A DNA stretch of 64,000 bases from Methylorubrum suomiense (GTDB lineage Bacteria; Pseudomonadota; Alphaproteobacteria; Rhizobiales; Beijerinckiaceae), in the NCBI RefSeq assembly GCF_022179765.1, contig NZ_BPRE01000007.1:269923-333922 (forward strand), read 5' to 3'. Below the pieces are notes generated by a model. The model was not told the DNA's origin. It was given only the letters and a program-made list of their open reading frames with translations, and did not search any database. How positions within the stretch are numbered: the first letter of the stretch is position 1; every line of letters begins with the position of its first letter. The translations under genes were made by a program, and so were the position numbers. Positions 35,195-43,609 of this stretch are shown here, piece after piece.

Positions 35195-37219
35195 GTGTCC
35201 GATCGTCTCGTGTTCGCCTGTTCCTGCGAGAGGACGATGCCGCTCGATACCGCCAGCCTGGAGAAGGGCTGCGGCGGACGTCTGACCACGGCCGATCAGC
35301 TCTGCGGCCGCGAGCTCGATCGGTTTCGGCAAGCCCTCACGGGATCGTCGCCGATCACCGTCTCCTGCACGCTTCAGGCGCCGCTGTTCGACGAGGTGGC
35401 CGAGGAGATGGGCGCGGAGGGCCGCGTCGCCTATGCCAAGATCCGCGAGACGGCCGGCTGGTCGTCGGAGGCCGCACGCTCCGGTCCCAAGATGGCGGCT
35501 CTCCTCGCCGCGGCCGCCGAGCCGCTGCCGACGGCCGGCACGGTCCCGATGGAGAGCCGCGGCGTCGCCCTCATCTACGGCCGCGACGAGGTTGCGGTCG
35601 AGGTGGGCAAGCGCCTCGCCGAGCATCTCGACGTCACGGTGCTGCTTTCGCGCCCCGGCGCCGTGGCGCCGCTCCATCGCAACGAGTTTCCGATCCTCAA
35701 GGGCACGGTGCGAAGCGCGAAGGGCCATCTGGGCGCGTTCGAACTGCGCATCGACGACTACGCGCTCCCGGCCCCTTCCTCACGCACGCAGCTCGATTTC
35801 GGCGTGCCCCGCGACGGCGCGACCTCGACCTGCGATCTCGTGATCGATTTCACCGGCGGCACGCCGCTGTTTCCCGCGCATGAATTGCGCAGCGGCTACC
35901 TTCGGGCCGATCCGCGCGATCCGGTCGCGGTCGAGCGCGCCGTCACGGCGGCGTCCCACCTCGTCGGCGAGTACGACAAGACCCGCTTCGTCGAGTTCCG
36001 CGCCGAACTCTGCGCCCATTCGCGCTCGCGCATCACCGGCTGCACCCGCTGCCTCGACGTGTGCCCCACCGGCGCCATCGCTTCCGCGGGCGATAGCGTC
36101 GCGATCGACCCCTATATCTGCGCCGGTTGCGGCAGCTGTGCCGCCGTCTGCCCGACGGGGGCGGCCGGTTATGCTCTGCCCCCGAGCGACGCGCTGATGC
36201 GGCGGCTGCGCAGCCTGATGCGCGCCTATCGCGCGGCAGGGGGGACGGAGGCCGTCGTCCTGTTCCATGACGGCGAGCACGGCGAGCCGCTGATCGACGC
36301 GCTCGGCCGCTACGGCGAAGGGCTTCCGGCCAATGTCCTGCCGGTGCGGGTCAATGAAGTGACCCAACTCGGCCCGGAAGTGTTCGCCGCGCTCTTCGCC
36401 TACGGCGCCGCGGGCGTGCGGCTGCTCGCCCGTGCCCGGCCGAAGCACGACCTCGACGCCCTCCACCGCACCATCGCCCTCTCCGAGACGCTGGCGGAAG
36501 CCCTCGGCTACGGCTCCGGTCTGGTCGCGGCGATCGAGACCGACGACCCCGATGCCCTCGGCGCGGCGTTGCGGAATCTCACTCCGGGGCGCACGGCCGT
36601 CACTGCCGCGGGTTTCGTTCCGGATGGCGGGAAGCGGGAGATGCTGCGCCTCGCCTTCCGCGAGATGCATGCCGCCGCGCCCGTGCCGGTCGATGCCGTG
36701 CCGCTGGCCGCCGGAGCGCCGTTCGGCGGATTGAACTTCCGCGTGGACGATTGCACGCTTTGTCTTTCCTGCGTCGGCGCCTGCCCGACGCATGCCCTCA
36801 CCGACAGCACGGACCGTCCGCTTCTCGCCTTCGAGGAGAGCCTGTGCGTCCAGTGCGGTCTGTGCGCCGCGACCTGCCCCGAGAACGTGATCGACCTGAA
36901 GCCTCAGATCGATTTCGTCGCTTGGGCCGCCCCGCGCCGGATCGTGAAGGAGGAAGAGCCCTTCGCCTGCATCGCCTGCGCCAAGCCATTCGGCACCCGC
37001 GCCAGCATCGAGCGGGTGATCGACAAGCTGCGTGACCGCCATTGGATGTTCACGGGCGAGGCCGGCGAGGCCCGGATCCGCTCTCTGATGATGTGCGACG
37101 ATTGCCGCGTCGAGGCTGCCCTGAACCAGGGTTTCGATCCCCACGCTCCAGAGCGGGCGAAACCGCGCACCACGGAAGACTATTTCCGTGAGCGTGAGAC
37201 GAGCGGCCCGGCCTCCTGA
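35195..37219 (+). CDS. Polyferredoxin with four [4Fe-4S] motifs
   Basis: Iron-sulfur protein of 674 aa from GTG 35195 (an ATG at 35144 would add 17 residues). Four ferredoxin motifs are seen in two pairs: CTRCLDVCPTGAI and CAGCGSCAAVCPTGA near residues 285-325, and CTLCLSCVGACPTHAL and CVQCGLCAATCPENVI near 525-575. Extra cysteine sets occur at the start (ACSCERTMPLD), in CIACAKPFGT and in CDDCRVEAA near the end. No signal peptide, so cytoplasmic. It is divergent from the formate dehydrogenase accessory operon and probably passes electrons in the assembly or use of that enzyme. Ends at a strong hairpin. Confidence 0.9.
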   Translation: MSDRLVFACSCERTMPLDTASLEKGCGGRLTTADQLCGRELDRFRQALTGSSPITVSCTLQAPLFDEVAEEMGAEGRVAYAKIRETAGWSSEAARSGPKMAALLAAAAEPLPTAGTVPMESRGVALIYGRDEVAVEVGKRLAEHLDVTVLLSRPGAVAPLHRNEFPILKGTVRSAKGHLGAFELRIDDYALPAPSSRTQLDFGVPRDGATSTCDLVIDFTGGTPLFPAHELRSGYLRADPRDPVAVERAVTAASHLVGEYDKTRFVEFRAELCAHSRSRITGCTRCLDVCPTGAIASAGDSVAIDPYICAGCGSCAAVCPTGAAGYALPPSDALMRRLRSLMRAYRAAGGTEAVVLFHDGEHGEPLIDALGRYGEGLPANVLPVRVNEVTQLGPEVFAALFAYGAAGVRLLARARPKHDLDALHRTIALSETLAEALGYGSGLVAAIETDDPDALGAALRNLTPGRTAVTAAGFVPDGGKREMLRLAFREMHAAAPVPVDAVPLAAGAPFGGLNFRVDDCTLCLSCVGACPTHALTDSTDRPLLAFEESLCVQCGLCAATCPENVIDLKPQIDFVAWAAPRRIVKEEEPFACIACAKPFGTRASIERVIDKLRDRHWMFTGEAGEARIRSLMMCDDCRVEAALNQGFDPHAPERAKPRTTEDYFRERETSGPAS

Positions 37220-37241
37220 GACGGCGCGGAAACGCGCCGTC
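37220..37241. terminator. Hairpin between convergent polyferredoxin and cytochrome genes
   Basis: GACGGCGCG, loop GAAA, CGCGCCGTC: a 9-bp perfect stem with a stable GNRA-type tetraloop, starting right after the polyferredoxin stop and before the convergent WD40-cytochrome gene. No T-tract, but the position favours a shared terminator. Confidence 0.65.
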
Positions 37242-37279
37242 CCTTCGGAAGCGACGGTGACGGGCCAAAGGCCCTCCCG

Positions 37280-38557
37280 TTACCGGGTCGCCTTCTCGAG
37301 GAATTGCATCAGCGCTTCGCGATCCGCAGCGCTGTTGATCGTCTGCTCGGGCATCCGTGTGCCGGGCGTGTAGCGCGCGGGGCCGACCTCGAACAGGCGG
37401 GCCACGGTTTCCGGCGTCCAGACGATGTCCATGCGCTTCAAGGCGTCGGAGTACCGGTAATCCGGCAGGCTGGCGATGCGACGGCCGAAGATCCCGGCGA
37501 GCGTCGGGCCGGCGCGGGGTCCCTCGTCGGCTTTGAGGGAATGACAGGCCACGCAGGCGCGGAACACCTCGGCCCCGCGCTCGCCGTGGAAGGCCGCCAG
37601 CGCGTCGACGGGCCGTGGCATGGCGAGGGGACCGATCGGCGCACCGGTCGCCGCGTCCCAGCGGCGCACGAGGCGGTCGCCGCCGCCGGTGATCAGTTCC
37701 GAGCCGTCGGGGCGCCATGCCACCGACCAGACCGGCAAGCCGGGCCCGATCAAGGTGTAGAGAACCTGCGCCTTCGCTCGATCGATCACCGCCACCGTTC
37801 CGCCCGCTCCGGCGGCGGCGATTCGCGTTCCGTCCGGCGACAGAGCGAGGGCGATCACCGGCGCCGGTCCGAGTTCCACCGGGGCGCGGACGCCGCCTGC
37901 CTGATCGAGAAAGCGCACCGTCGCATCGGCCCCGGCGGCAGCGATCTCCCCATCGGACGCGACGGCGAGGGCGCTGACGGCACTCGGCAGCGTCACGTTG
38001 GACAGCGGCTCGCCCTCGGCCGACCAGATCCGCACGGTCGCGTCGGCACCGGCCGTGACGACGCGCCCATCGGTGAGGTAGGCCACCGCATTGACGTTGC
38101 CCCGGTGCCCCTCGAGGCTTCGCGCGGCGCCGCCCGCCAAAGGCCAGAGGCGGGCGCTGCCGTCCCAGGCGGCGGAGGCGAGGCTCGTTCCGTCCGGGGC
38201 GACCGCGAGGGCCGCGACGGGCCCGGCATGGCCCTCCAGCACGCGCTCGGGCTCCGCAAGGCCGAGCCGCCACAGGGCGATGCGACCGTCCTCCGAGGCG
38301 GTGGCGAAGCGTCCGTCCGGCAGCACCGTGACGGCGTTCACGGCCCCCTCGTGAAAGCGAAGTACGGAGAGGGCCGTGCCCGTGTCGAGCCCCCAGACGA
38401 TGGCTGCCTGATCGAACCCACCGGAAATGGCGAGCCGCCCATCGCCGGTCACGGCGAGCGCCCGCACCGGTCCACCATGGCCCCGCATCTGGGCGTTGGC
38501 CGGCCCGACGAGGGCAACCGCAAGGGTGAAGGCGAGGAGCGATAGCAGTTTGGGCAT
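37280..38557 (-). CDS. WD40 beta-propeller / cytochrome c fusion protein
   Basis: Exported protein of 425 aa. The signal peptide (LLSLLAFTLAVALVGPANA) is followed by seven WD40-type repeats (about residues 26-310; examples GHGGPVRALAVTGDG and GHRGNVNAVAYLTDG), enough for a full propeller. A class I cytochrome c domain follows, with haem motif CVACH (335-339) and likely axial methionine M402 in GTRMPEQ. It would be periplasmic. The neighbourhood suggests it accepts electrons from, or docks to, the exported formate dehydrogenase system, but this is inference. It is convergent with the polyferredoxin gene and divergent from the MoeA-like genes. Confidence 0.92.
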   Translation of the reverse strand: MPKLLSLLAFTLAVALVGPANAQMRGHGGPVRALAVTGDGRLAISGGFDQAAIVWGLDTGTALSVLRFHEGAVNAVTVLPDGRFATASEDGRIALWRLGLAEPERVLEGHAGPVAALAVAPDGTSLASAAWDGSARLWPLAGGAARSLEGHRGNVNAVAYLTDGRVVTAGADATVRIWSAEGEPLSNVTLPSAVSALAVASDGEIAAAGADATVRFLDQAGGVRAPVELGPAPVIALALSPDGTRIAAAGAGGTVAVIDRAKAQVLYTLIGPGLPVWSVAWRPDGSELITGGGDRLVRRWDAATGAPIGPLAMPRPVDALAAFHGERGAEVFRACVACHSLKADEGPRAGPTLAGIFGRRIASLPDYRYSDALKRMDIVWTPETVARLFEVGPARYTPGTRMPEQTINSAADREALMQFLEKATR

Positions 38558-38743
38558 CGGGGCACGGTCGAGCGAGGGCGCGGGACCATAACCAGACACC
38601 CGTCGACTGTCAGCGCGAGGCGGGTGGGCCGCGATGTCCCAGCCGCTCCCCACATGCTTGATCATCCGGGAGGGATGGCGCATCGCTCGGTGCATGAGAC
38701 GATCCCCCCGTCGATCCATTCGGTCGCGCGTTCGGGCGCCACG

Positions 38744-39838
38744 ATGATGCGGGCTGCCTCCGCGGCCTTGATGCCGCTCGTCGAGGCCCGCGCGCTTCTG
38801 CTCGCGCTCGCAGGCCCCGTCCCGAGCGAGGCGATTCCTCTGTCCGATGCTCCCGGGCATGTCTGCGCGGAGCCGGTGCTTGCGCCCCGCGATGTTCCGG
38901 AGCGGAGGCGGGCGTCGCGCGATGGCTACGCCGTGGCGGCAACCGAGCTCGGCGGGGCATCGCCCTACGCCCCGGTGCGGCTGCTGGCGACACCGTTCTG
39001 GGTCGAGGCCGGAGACGACCTTCCGGACGGTACCGATGCCGTGCTTCCGCCCGAGGGGCTGGAAGGGCGCGATGCCGTGTCGGACGTCTTCGTCCATGAG
39101 GGCGTGCGGGAGCGCGCCGACGATGTGTCGTCGGGAGATGTCGTGGTCGCGTCAGGCGAGCGGATCGCGTCGCGTCATGTCCTCGCCCTCGCGCTTTGCG
39201 CCCTGTCGGAGATCCGGGTTCGGCGTCCGCGCGTGACGCTGATCGTCACCGGAGCGCCCGGACCGGAGGCCTTGTCCGCCTTCCTGACCGCCGCGATCGC
39301 CCGGGAGGGCGGTACGGCCAGGACCGTCGCCGTGGCGGATTCGGAGGACGCCATCGCCGCGGCAATCCTCGACACGGACGCCCATGCCATCCTCGTTCTG
39401 GGCGGCACCGGATTCGGCCGTACCGATCGCAGCGCTGCCGGCCTTTCCCGCGCTGGCCGGATCCTGGCGCACGGAATCGCTCTGCGACCCGGCGAGACCT
39501 CAGGAATCGGCGTGGCGGGCGGGCGGCCCGTGATCCTGGTGCCGGGTTCACCCGAGGCGGCGATGGCGGTGTTTCTGACGCTCGGGCGCCCGCTGATGAC
39601 GGCCCTGTCCGGTGGTGTTCCTCCCATCTCGAGGCGGGCGCGGCTGCGCAGAAAGATTGCCTCCGGTATCGGCTTGAGCGAGGTCGTGTTCGGGCGCCAT
39701 GGCGCAGGGGAGGTCGAGCCGCTCGGGAGCGCCGATCTGCCGTTGCGCGGACTGATCCGGGCGGATGCCGCCGTGCTGGTGCCGCCGGAGCGTGAGGGCT
39801 ATCCCGAGGGAACCGAGGTCGAGGTTCTGGACCTGTGA
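38744..39838 (+). CDS. MoeA-like molybdopterin-binding protein (divergent)
   Basis: Protein of 364 aa from ATG 38744 (ATG 38675 also open). It has the MoeA-type layout in diverged form: EARALLLALAGPVPSEAIPLSDAPGHVCAEPV, RRASRDGYAVAATEL (matching the S-x-x-DGYA motif), and a molybdopterin-binding domain with LVLGGTGFGRTDRS in place of the canonical SGG-S-x-G-x-x-D. The loss of the usual LTSGGTS motif suggests altered catalysis. It starts a set of four overlapping genes: this one, the MoeA-binding-domain fusion, mobB and moeA. Probably a cofactor-handling protein specific to the formate dehydrogenase. Confidence 0.82.
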   Translation: MMRAASAALMPLVEARALLLALAGPVPSEAIPLSDAPGHVCAEPVLAPRDVPERRRASRDGYAVAATELGGASPYAPVRLLATPFWVEAGDDLPDGTDAVLPPEGLEGRDAVSDVFVHEGVRERADDVSSGDVVVASGERIASRHVLALALCALSEIRVRRPRVTLIVTGAPGPEALSAFLTAAIAREGGTARTVAVADSEDAIAAAILDTDAHAILVLGGTGFGRTDRSAAGLSRAGRILAHGIALRPGETSGIGVAGGRPVILVPGSPEAAMAVFLTLGRPLMTALSGGVPPISRRARLRRKIASGIGLSEVVFGRHGAGEVEPLGSADLPLRGLIRADAAVLVPPEREGYPEGTEVEVLDL

Positions 39839-41814
39839 GCGAGCCCCGCGAAACCGAGGATTTCGTCCGTCGCCTCACGGCGGCGGCCCGCCAGGAGCAA
39901 TTCCTGAGCGTCGCGACCCAGGACGAGGCGCATGCCGCCTTCCGGGCCGCGGTGCCCCACGCCGCCTTGTCGGCCGAAACGGTGCCGCTCGCCGAGGCGC
40001 TCGGTCGAGTGCTGGCGCAGGACGTGGCCTCGCCGATCGACGTCCCACCCTTCGACCGCGCCCTGGTCGATGGGTTCGCGGTGCGCGCTGCCGACGCCGA
40101 GGGCGCGGGTGCGGCGCGGCCCCGACGCCTCGCTTTGAACCGCGAGATCCTCGCCTGCGGCGTCTCCCCGTCTCTCTCGGTTGCACCCGGAACCGCGACC
40201 CCGATTGCCACCGGCGGCGTGATCCCGCGCGGGGCCGACGCCGTCGTCATGGTGGAGCACACCGAGCTCGACGAGGCGGCGCTCGCCATCGATCTCTCGG
40301 CGCCGGTCCGGCCCGGTCAGTTCGTCGGTTATGCGGGTGCCGATATGGCGCTGGGCGAAACGGTGCTGCGGAAGGGGCTGCCGATCACGGCCCGCGAGAT
40401 CGGGATGCTCGCGGCCTGCGGTCTCGCCGCCGTGCCGGTGGTGCGCCGTCCCAGCATCGCGATCCTCTCGACCGGCGACGAATTGGTCGCCCCGGGCGCG
40501 ACGCTTCCGCCTGGGTCGATCTACGATTCGAACGGAGCCATCGTCGCGGCGTCCGTGACCGAGAACGGGGGCGAGCCGGCTCCGTTCGGTATCGTGCGCG
40601 ACGACGAGGCGGCGCTCGAACAGGCCCTGCGCGAGGCCATCTCCGGGCACGACCTCGTCGTCCTATCCGGAGGCACCTCGAAGGGGGCGGGCGACGTGTC
40701 CCACCGCATCCTCGACCGCCTGGGCGCTCCCGGTATCCTGGTTCACGGCGTGGCGCTCAAACCCGGCAAACCACTCTGCCTCGCGGTGGCGGCCGGGACG
40801 CCGGTCGTGGTTCTGCCGGGTTTTCCGACCTCGGCGATGTTCACCTTCCATGAATTCGTCGTGCCGCTGATCCGTGCGCTCGCGGGGCTGCTGCCGCGTG
40901 AGGAGACGGCGGTGGCGGCCCGCGTGCCGCAGCGCGTCCCGTCCGAACTCGGCCGCACCGAATTCGTGATGGCCTCGCTCAGCCGTGGCCCCGATGGCCC
41001 GGTGGCCCTGCCGCTACCGAAAGGATCGGGCTCGGTCACGGCCTTCTCGCAGGCCGACGGCTTCTTCGCGATCCCGGCCCCCCGGTCCGGGCTTGAGGCG
41101 GACGAGGCGGTGTCACTGGTGCGCCTGGGCGCGGGCGTGCGGGCGCCGGACCTCACCATCGTCGGGAGCCATTGTGTCGGACTCGACCGGCTCGTGGGGC
41201 TGCTGGCCGACCGAGGCTACCGGGCCCGCACTGTCTGGGTCGGGTCGGCCGGCGGCCTCGCGGCCCTGCGGCGCGGGGAGTGCGATCTGGCAGCCATGCA
41301 TCTGCTCGATCCCGAGACGGGCCTCTACAACGCGCCGTTGCTCGATGCCGGAATGAGGCTCGCTCCCGGCTGGCGGCGCCTGCAGGGCGTGGTGTTCCGG
41401 GCCGGCGATGGCCGCTTCGAGGGCCGTAAGGCCGCAGATGGCGTCGCTGCCGCCCTCGCGGACCCCGATGCCGTGATGGTCAACCGCAATGCCGGTTCCG
41501 GCACGCGCCTTCTCATCGACGGTCTGGTCGGAGGTGCGCGGCCCACGGGCTTCTGGAACCAGCCGCGCTCGCACAATGCCGTTGCGGCGGCCGTCGCGCA
41601 GGGACGGGCCGATTGGGGCGTCGCCATCGCCAGCGTGGCTGACGCCTACGGCCTGAACTTTCTGCCGTTGACGGAGGAACACTACGATTTCGCCTACGCC
41701 GCCGGAGCTGAGGATCGGCCAGCCCTCGCGGCCTTCCTCGCCCTGCTCAGGACATCGGAAGCGGCCGCTGTTCTGGAAGCGCTCGGCTTCACACCTGCGG
41801 GGGACGCCCCATGA
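39835..41814 (+). CDS. MoeA domain fused to a PBP-like (COG1910-type) binding domain
   Basis: Protein of 659 aa, starting at GTG 39835 overlapping the upstream stop. Residues 30-420 form a MoeA domain: PIDVPPFDRALVDGFAV, ILSTGDELVAPG, SNGAIVAASV, LSGGTSKGAGD and HGVALKPGKP are all present. Residues about 440-640 are a periplasmic-binding-protein-like domain kept in the cytoplasm (TIVGSHCVGLDRLVGLL, RRGECDLAAMHLLD, VMVNRNAGSGTRLLID, GRADWGVAIASVADAYGL). MoeA inserts Mo or W into molybdopterin; the extra domain may sense or deliver the oxyanion. Next gene, mobB, overlaps by 4 bp. Confidence 0.93.
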   Translation: MSEPRETEDFVRRLTAAARQEQFLSVATQDEAHAAFRAAVPHAALSAETVPLAEALGRVLAQDVASPIDVPPFDRALVDGFAVRAADAEGAGAARPRRLALNREILACGVSPSLSVAPGTATPIATGGVIPRGADAVVMVEHTELDEAALAIDLSAPVRPGQFVGYAGADMALGETVLRKGLPITAREIGMLAACGLAAVPVVRRPSIAILSTGDELVAPGATLPPGSIYDSNGAIVAASVTENGGEPAPFGIVRDDEAALEQALREAISGHDLVVLSGGTSKGAGDVSHRILDRLGAPGILVHGVALKPGKPLCLAVAAGTPVVVLPGFPTSAMFTFHEFVVPLIRALAGLLPREETAVAARVPQRVPSELGRTEFVMASLSRGPDGPVALPLPKGSGSVTAFSQADGFFAIPAPRSGLEADEAVSLVRLGAGVRAPDLTIVGSHCVGLDRLVGLLADRGYRARTVWVGSAGGLAALRRGECDLAAMHLLDPETGLYNAPLLDAGMRLAPGWRRLQGVVFRAGDGRFEGRKAADGVAAALADPDAVMVNRNAGSGTRLLIDGLVGGARPTGFWNQPRSHNAVAAAVAQGRADWGVAIASVADAYGLNFLPLTEEHYDFAYAAGAEDRPALAAFLALLRTSEAAAVLEALGFTPAGDAP

Positions 41815-42362
41815 TGGCGCCAGGATCGCGCGGCTTGCGGGTGATCGGACTTGCCGGTTGGAGCGGCGCCGGCAAGACCACGTTGCTGGCCAAGCTGATT
41901 CCGGTGCTGGTCGCCCGCAGGGTTCGCGTCGCGACCCTGAAACACGCCCATCACCATTTCGATGTCGATCATCCGGGCAAGGATTCGCACACCCACCGGC
42001 AAGCGGGTGCGAGCGAGGTCATCGTCTCCTCGTCCCGACGCTGGGCGCAGATCCGCGAGGTCGGCGAGGGTGAGGAGGCGCGCCTGCCCGATCTCCTGCG
42101 ACGCCTGACACCGGCGGGCATTGCCCTGGTCGAAGGCTTCAAGCGCGAGAGTCATCCGAAGCTCGAAATCTTTCGTCAAGGCAACGGACGACCGCCGCTC
42201 CATCCCGACGATCCGCGCATCGTCGGCATCGCCAGCGACGTCCCCTTCCCGGAAGCCGGTGTGCCCGTCATCGATCTCGACGACGTGGAGTCCATTGCCG
42301 ATCTCGTGCTCGCCCGCGCCGAGCCCCTGGAATCGGTGCTCGCTCGCCTGGAGATTCCGTGA
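41811..42362 (+). CDS. mobB: Molybdopterin-guanine dinucleotide biosynthesis protein MobB
   Basis: GTP-binding adaptor of bis-MGD synthesis, 183 aa. P-loop GWSGAGKTTL (about residues 16-25), then VRVATLKHAHHHFDVDHPGKDSHTHRQAGA, the highly typical MobB segment, and ALVEGFKRESHPKLEIFR. It helps MobA attach GMP, giving the guanylated cofactor used by formate dehydrogenases. Coupled by ATGA overlap to the MoeA fusion before it and by a GTGATG overlap to moeA after it. mobA is not in the window. Confidence 0.95.
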   Translation: MMAPGSRGLRVIGLAGWSGAGKTTLLAKLIPVLVARRVRVATLKHAHHHFDVDHPGKDSHTHRQAGASEVIVSSSRRWAQIREVGEGEEARLPDLLRRLTPAGIALVEGFKRESHPKLEIFRQGNGRPPLHPDDPRIVGIASDVPFPEAGVPVIDLDDVESIADLVLARAEPLESVLARLEIP

Positions 42363-43609
42363 TGGCGCAGCTCACCGACGATTGCTTCGCGTTCGGCGGA
42401 AAGCTCCTTCCGCTCGAGGAGGCGGTGGCGCAGATCGCCGAGCGCTTCCCCGTGATCGCCGGCAGCGAAACCGTGCCGCTGGCACAGGCGGACGGGCGTA
42501 TCGCCGCCGAGGATGTGTTTGCGAAGCACGCGCTGCCGCCCTTCACCAATTCCGCGGTCGACGGATATGCCGTGCGCCACGCCGACCTGACCGCGGGGGG
42601 AGAGACCGTGCTGCCGGTGACCGGCCGCCTGCCCGCGGGCGCCCCGGCGGACGCGGAATGGCCGGGGGGCGCGATCCGCATCTTCACCGGCGCGCCGATG
42701 CCGCCCGGCGCCGACACGGTGTTCATGCAGGAGGACGTCCGTCGCGAGGGCGAACGCGTCGCTCTGCCGCCGGGGCTGAAACTCGGCGCCAATGCCCGGC
42801 CCGCGGGGGAGGATCTGCCTCAGCATGCGCTGGCGATCCCCGCCGGTCAGCGGCTACGCCCGCAGGATCTCGCACTCGCTGCCGCCACCGGTCATGCGAC
42901 CATCCCGGTGAGGCAGCGGCTGCGCGTGGCCTTGTTCTCGACCGGCAACGAACTCGCCGAACCCGGAGCCGACTTGCGCCCGGGCGCCATCCACGACTCG
43001 AATCGCGTCCTGCTGGCGTCCCTCCTGGCGCGGCTCGGTTGCACCGTGTCCGATCTCGGCATCTTGCGGGACGATGCCACGACCTTGCCGGATCATCTCG
43101 CCCGCGCGGCGCAGGACCACGATCTGATCCTCACCTCCGGCGGCGTCTCGACCGGCGAGGAAGACCACGTGAAGGCGGCGGTCGAGACGCTGGGCCAGCT
43201 CGTTCTGTGGCGCTTGGCCGTCAAACCGGGCCGACCGGTGGCGGCGGGACTCGTCGGCGGAACGCCCTTCGTCGGCCTGCCGGGTAACCCGGTCGCCGTC
43301 TACGTGACGCTGCTCTTCGTGGTGCGCCCGCTCCTGGCGCGGCTCGGCGGCGCGCGCAACGAGGCCCCTCTCGCCTATCCGGTGCGGGCGGGCTTCGCCT
43401 ACAAGAAGAAACAGGGCCGCCGGGAATTCGTGCGCGTGAATCTCGTCCGGGACGGAGACGGCCTGGTCGCAACCAAATACCCCCGCGACGGGGCGGGCGT
43501 GCTGACGTCGCTTACCGGCAGCGATGGATTGGTCGAACTGCCCGACGATGCCACCGGTGTCGTGCCGGGCGACAGCCTCGCCTTCTACCCTCACGCTTTG
43601 CTCTGGTGA
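42359..43609 (+). CDS. moeA: Molybdopterin molybdenumtransferase MoeA
   Basis: Full canonical MoeA, 416 aa, catalysing insertion of molybdate into adenylated molybdopterin. Motifs: LPPFTNSAVDGYAVR, TGAPMPPGADTVFMQE, RVALFSTGNELAEPG, DSNRVLLASLL, LTSGGVSTGEEDHVK, RLAVKPGRPVAAG and LPGNPVAVYVTLL. Starts at GTG 42359 or ATG 42362, both overlapping the mobB stop. It is the third MoeA-like protein in a row; this one has the most conserved active site. The 3' end overlaps the convergent regulator gene by 19 bp. Confidence 0.95.
   Translation: MMAQLTDDCFAFGGKLLPLEEAVAQIAERFPVIAGSETVPLAQADGRIAAEDVFAKHALPPFTNSAVDGYAVRHADLTAGGETVLPVTGRLPAGAPADAEWPGGAIRIFTGAPMPPGADTVFMQEDVRREGERVALPPGLKLGANARPAGEDLPQHALAIPAGQRLRPQDLALAAATGHATIPVRQRLRVALFSTGNELAEPGADLRPGAIHDSNRVLLASLLARLGCTVSDLGILRDDATTLPDHLARAAQDHDLILTSGGVSTGEEDHVKAAVETLGQLVLWRLAVKPGRPVAAGLVGGTPFVGLPGNPVAVYVTLLFVVRPLLARLGGARNEAPLAYPVRAGFAYKKKQGRREFVRVNLVRDGDGLVATKYPRDGAGVLTSLTGSDGLVELPDDATGVVPGDSLAFYPHALLW

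Noticed and set aside
41211..41682. Antisense open frame within the MoeA fusion
   Set aside because: Shadow of the binding-protein-like domain; no start signal or homology.
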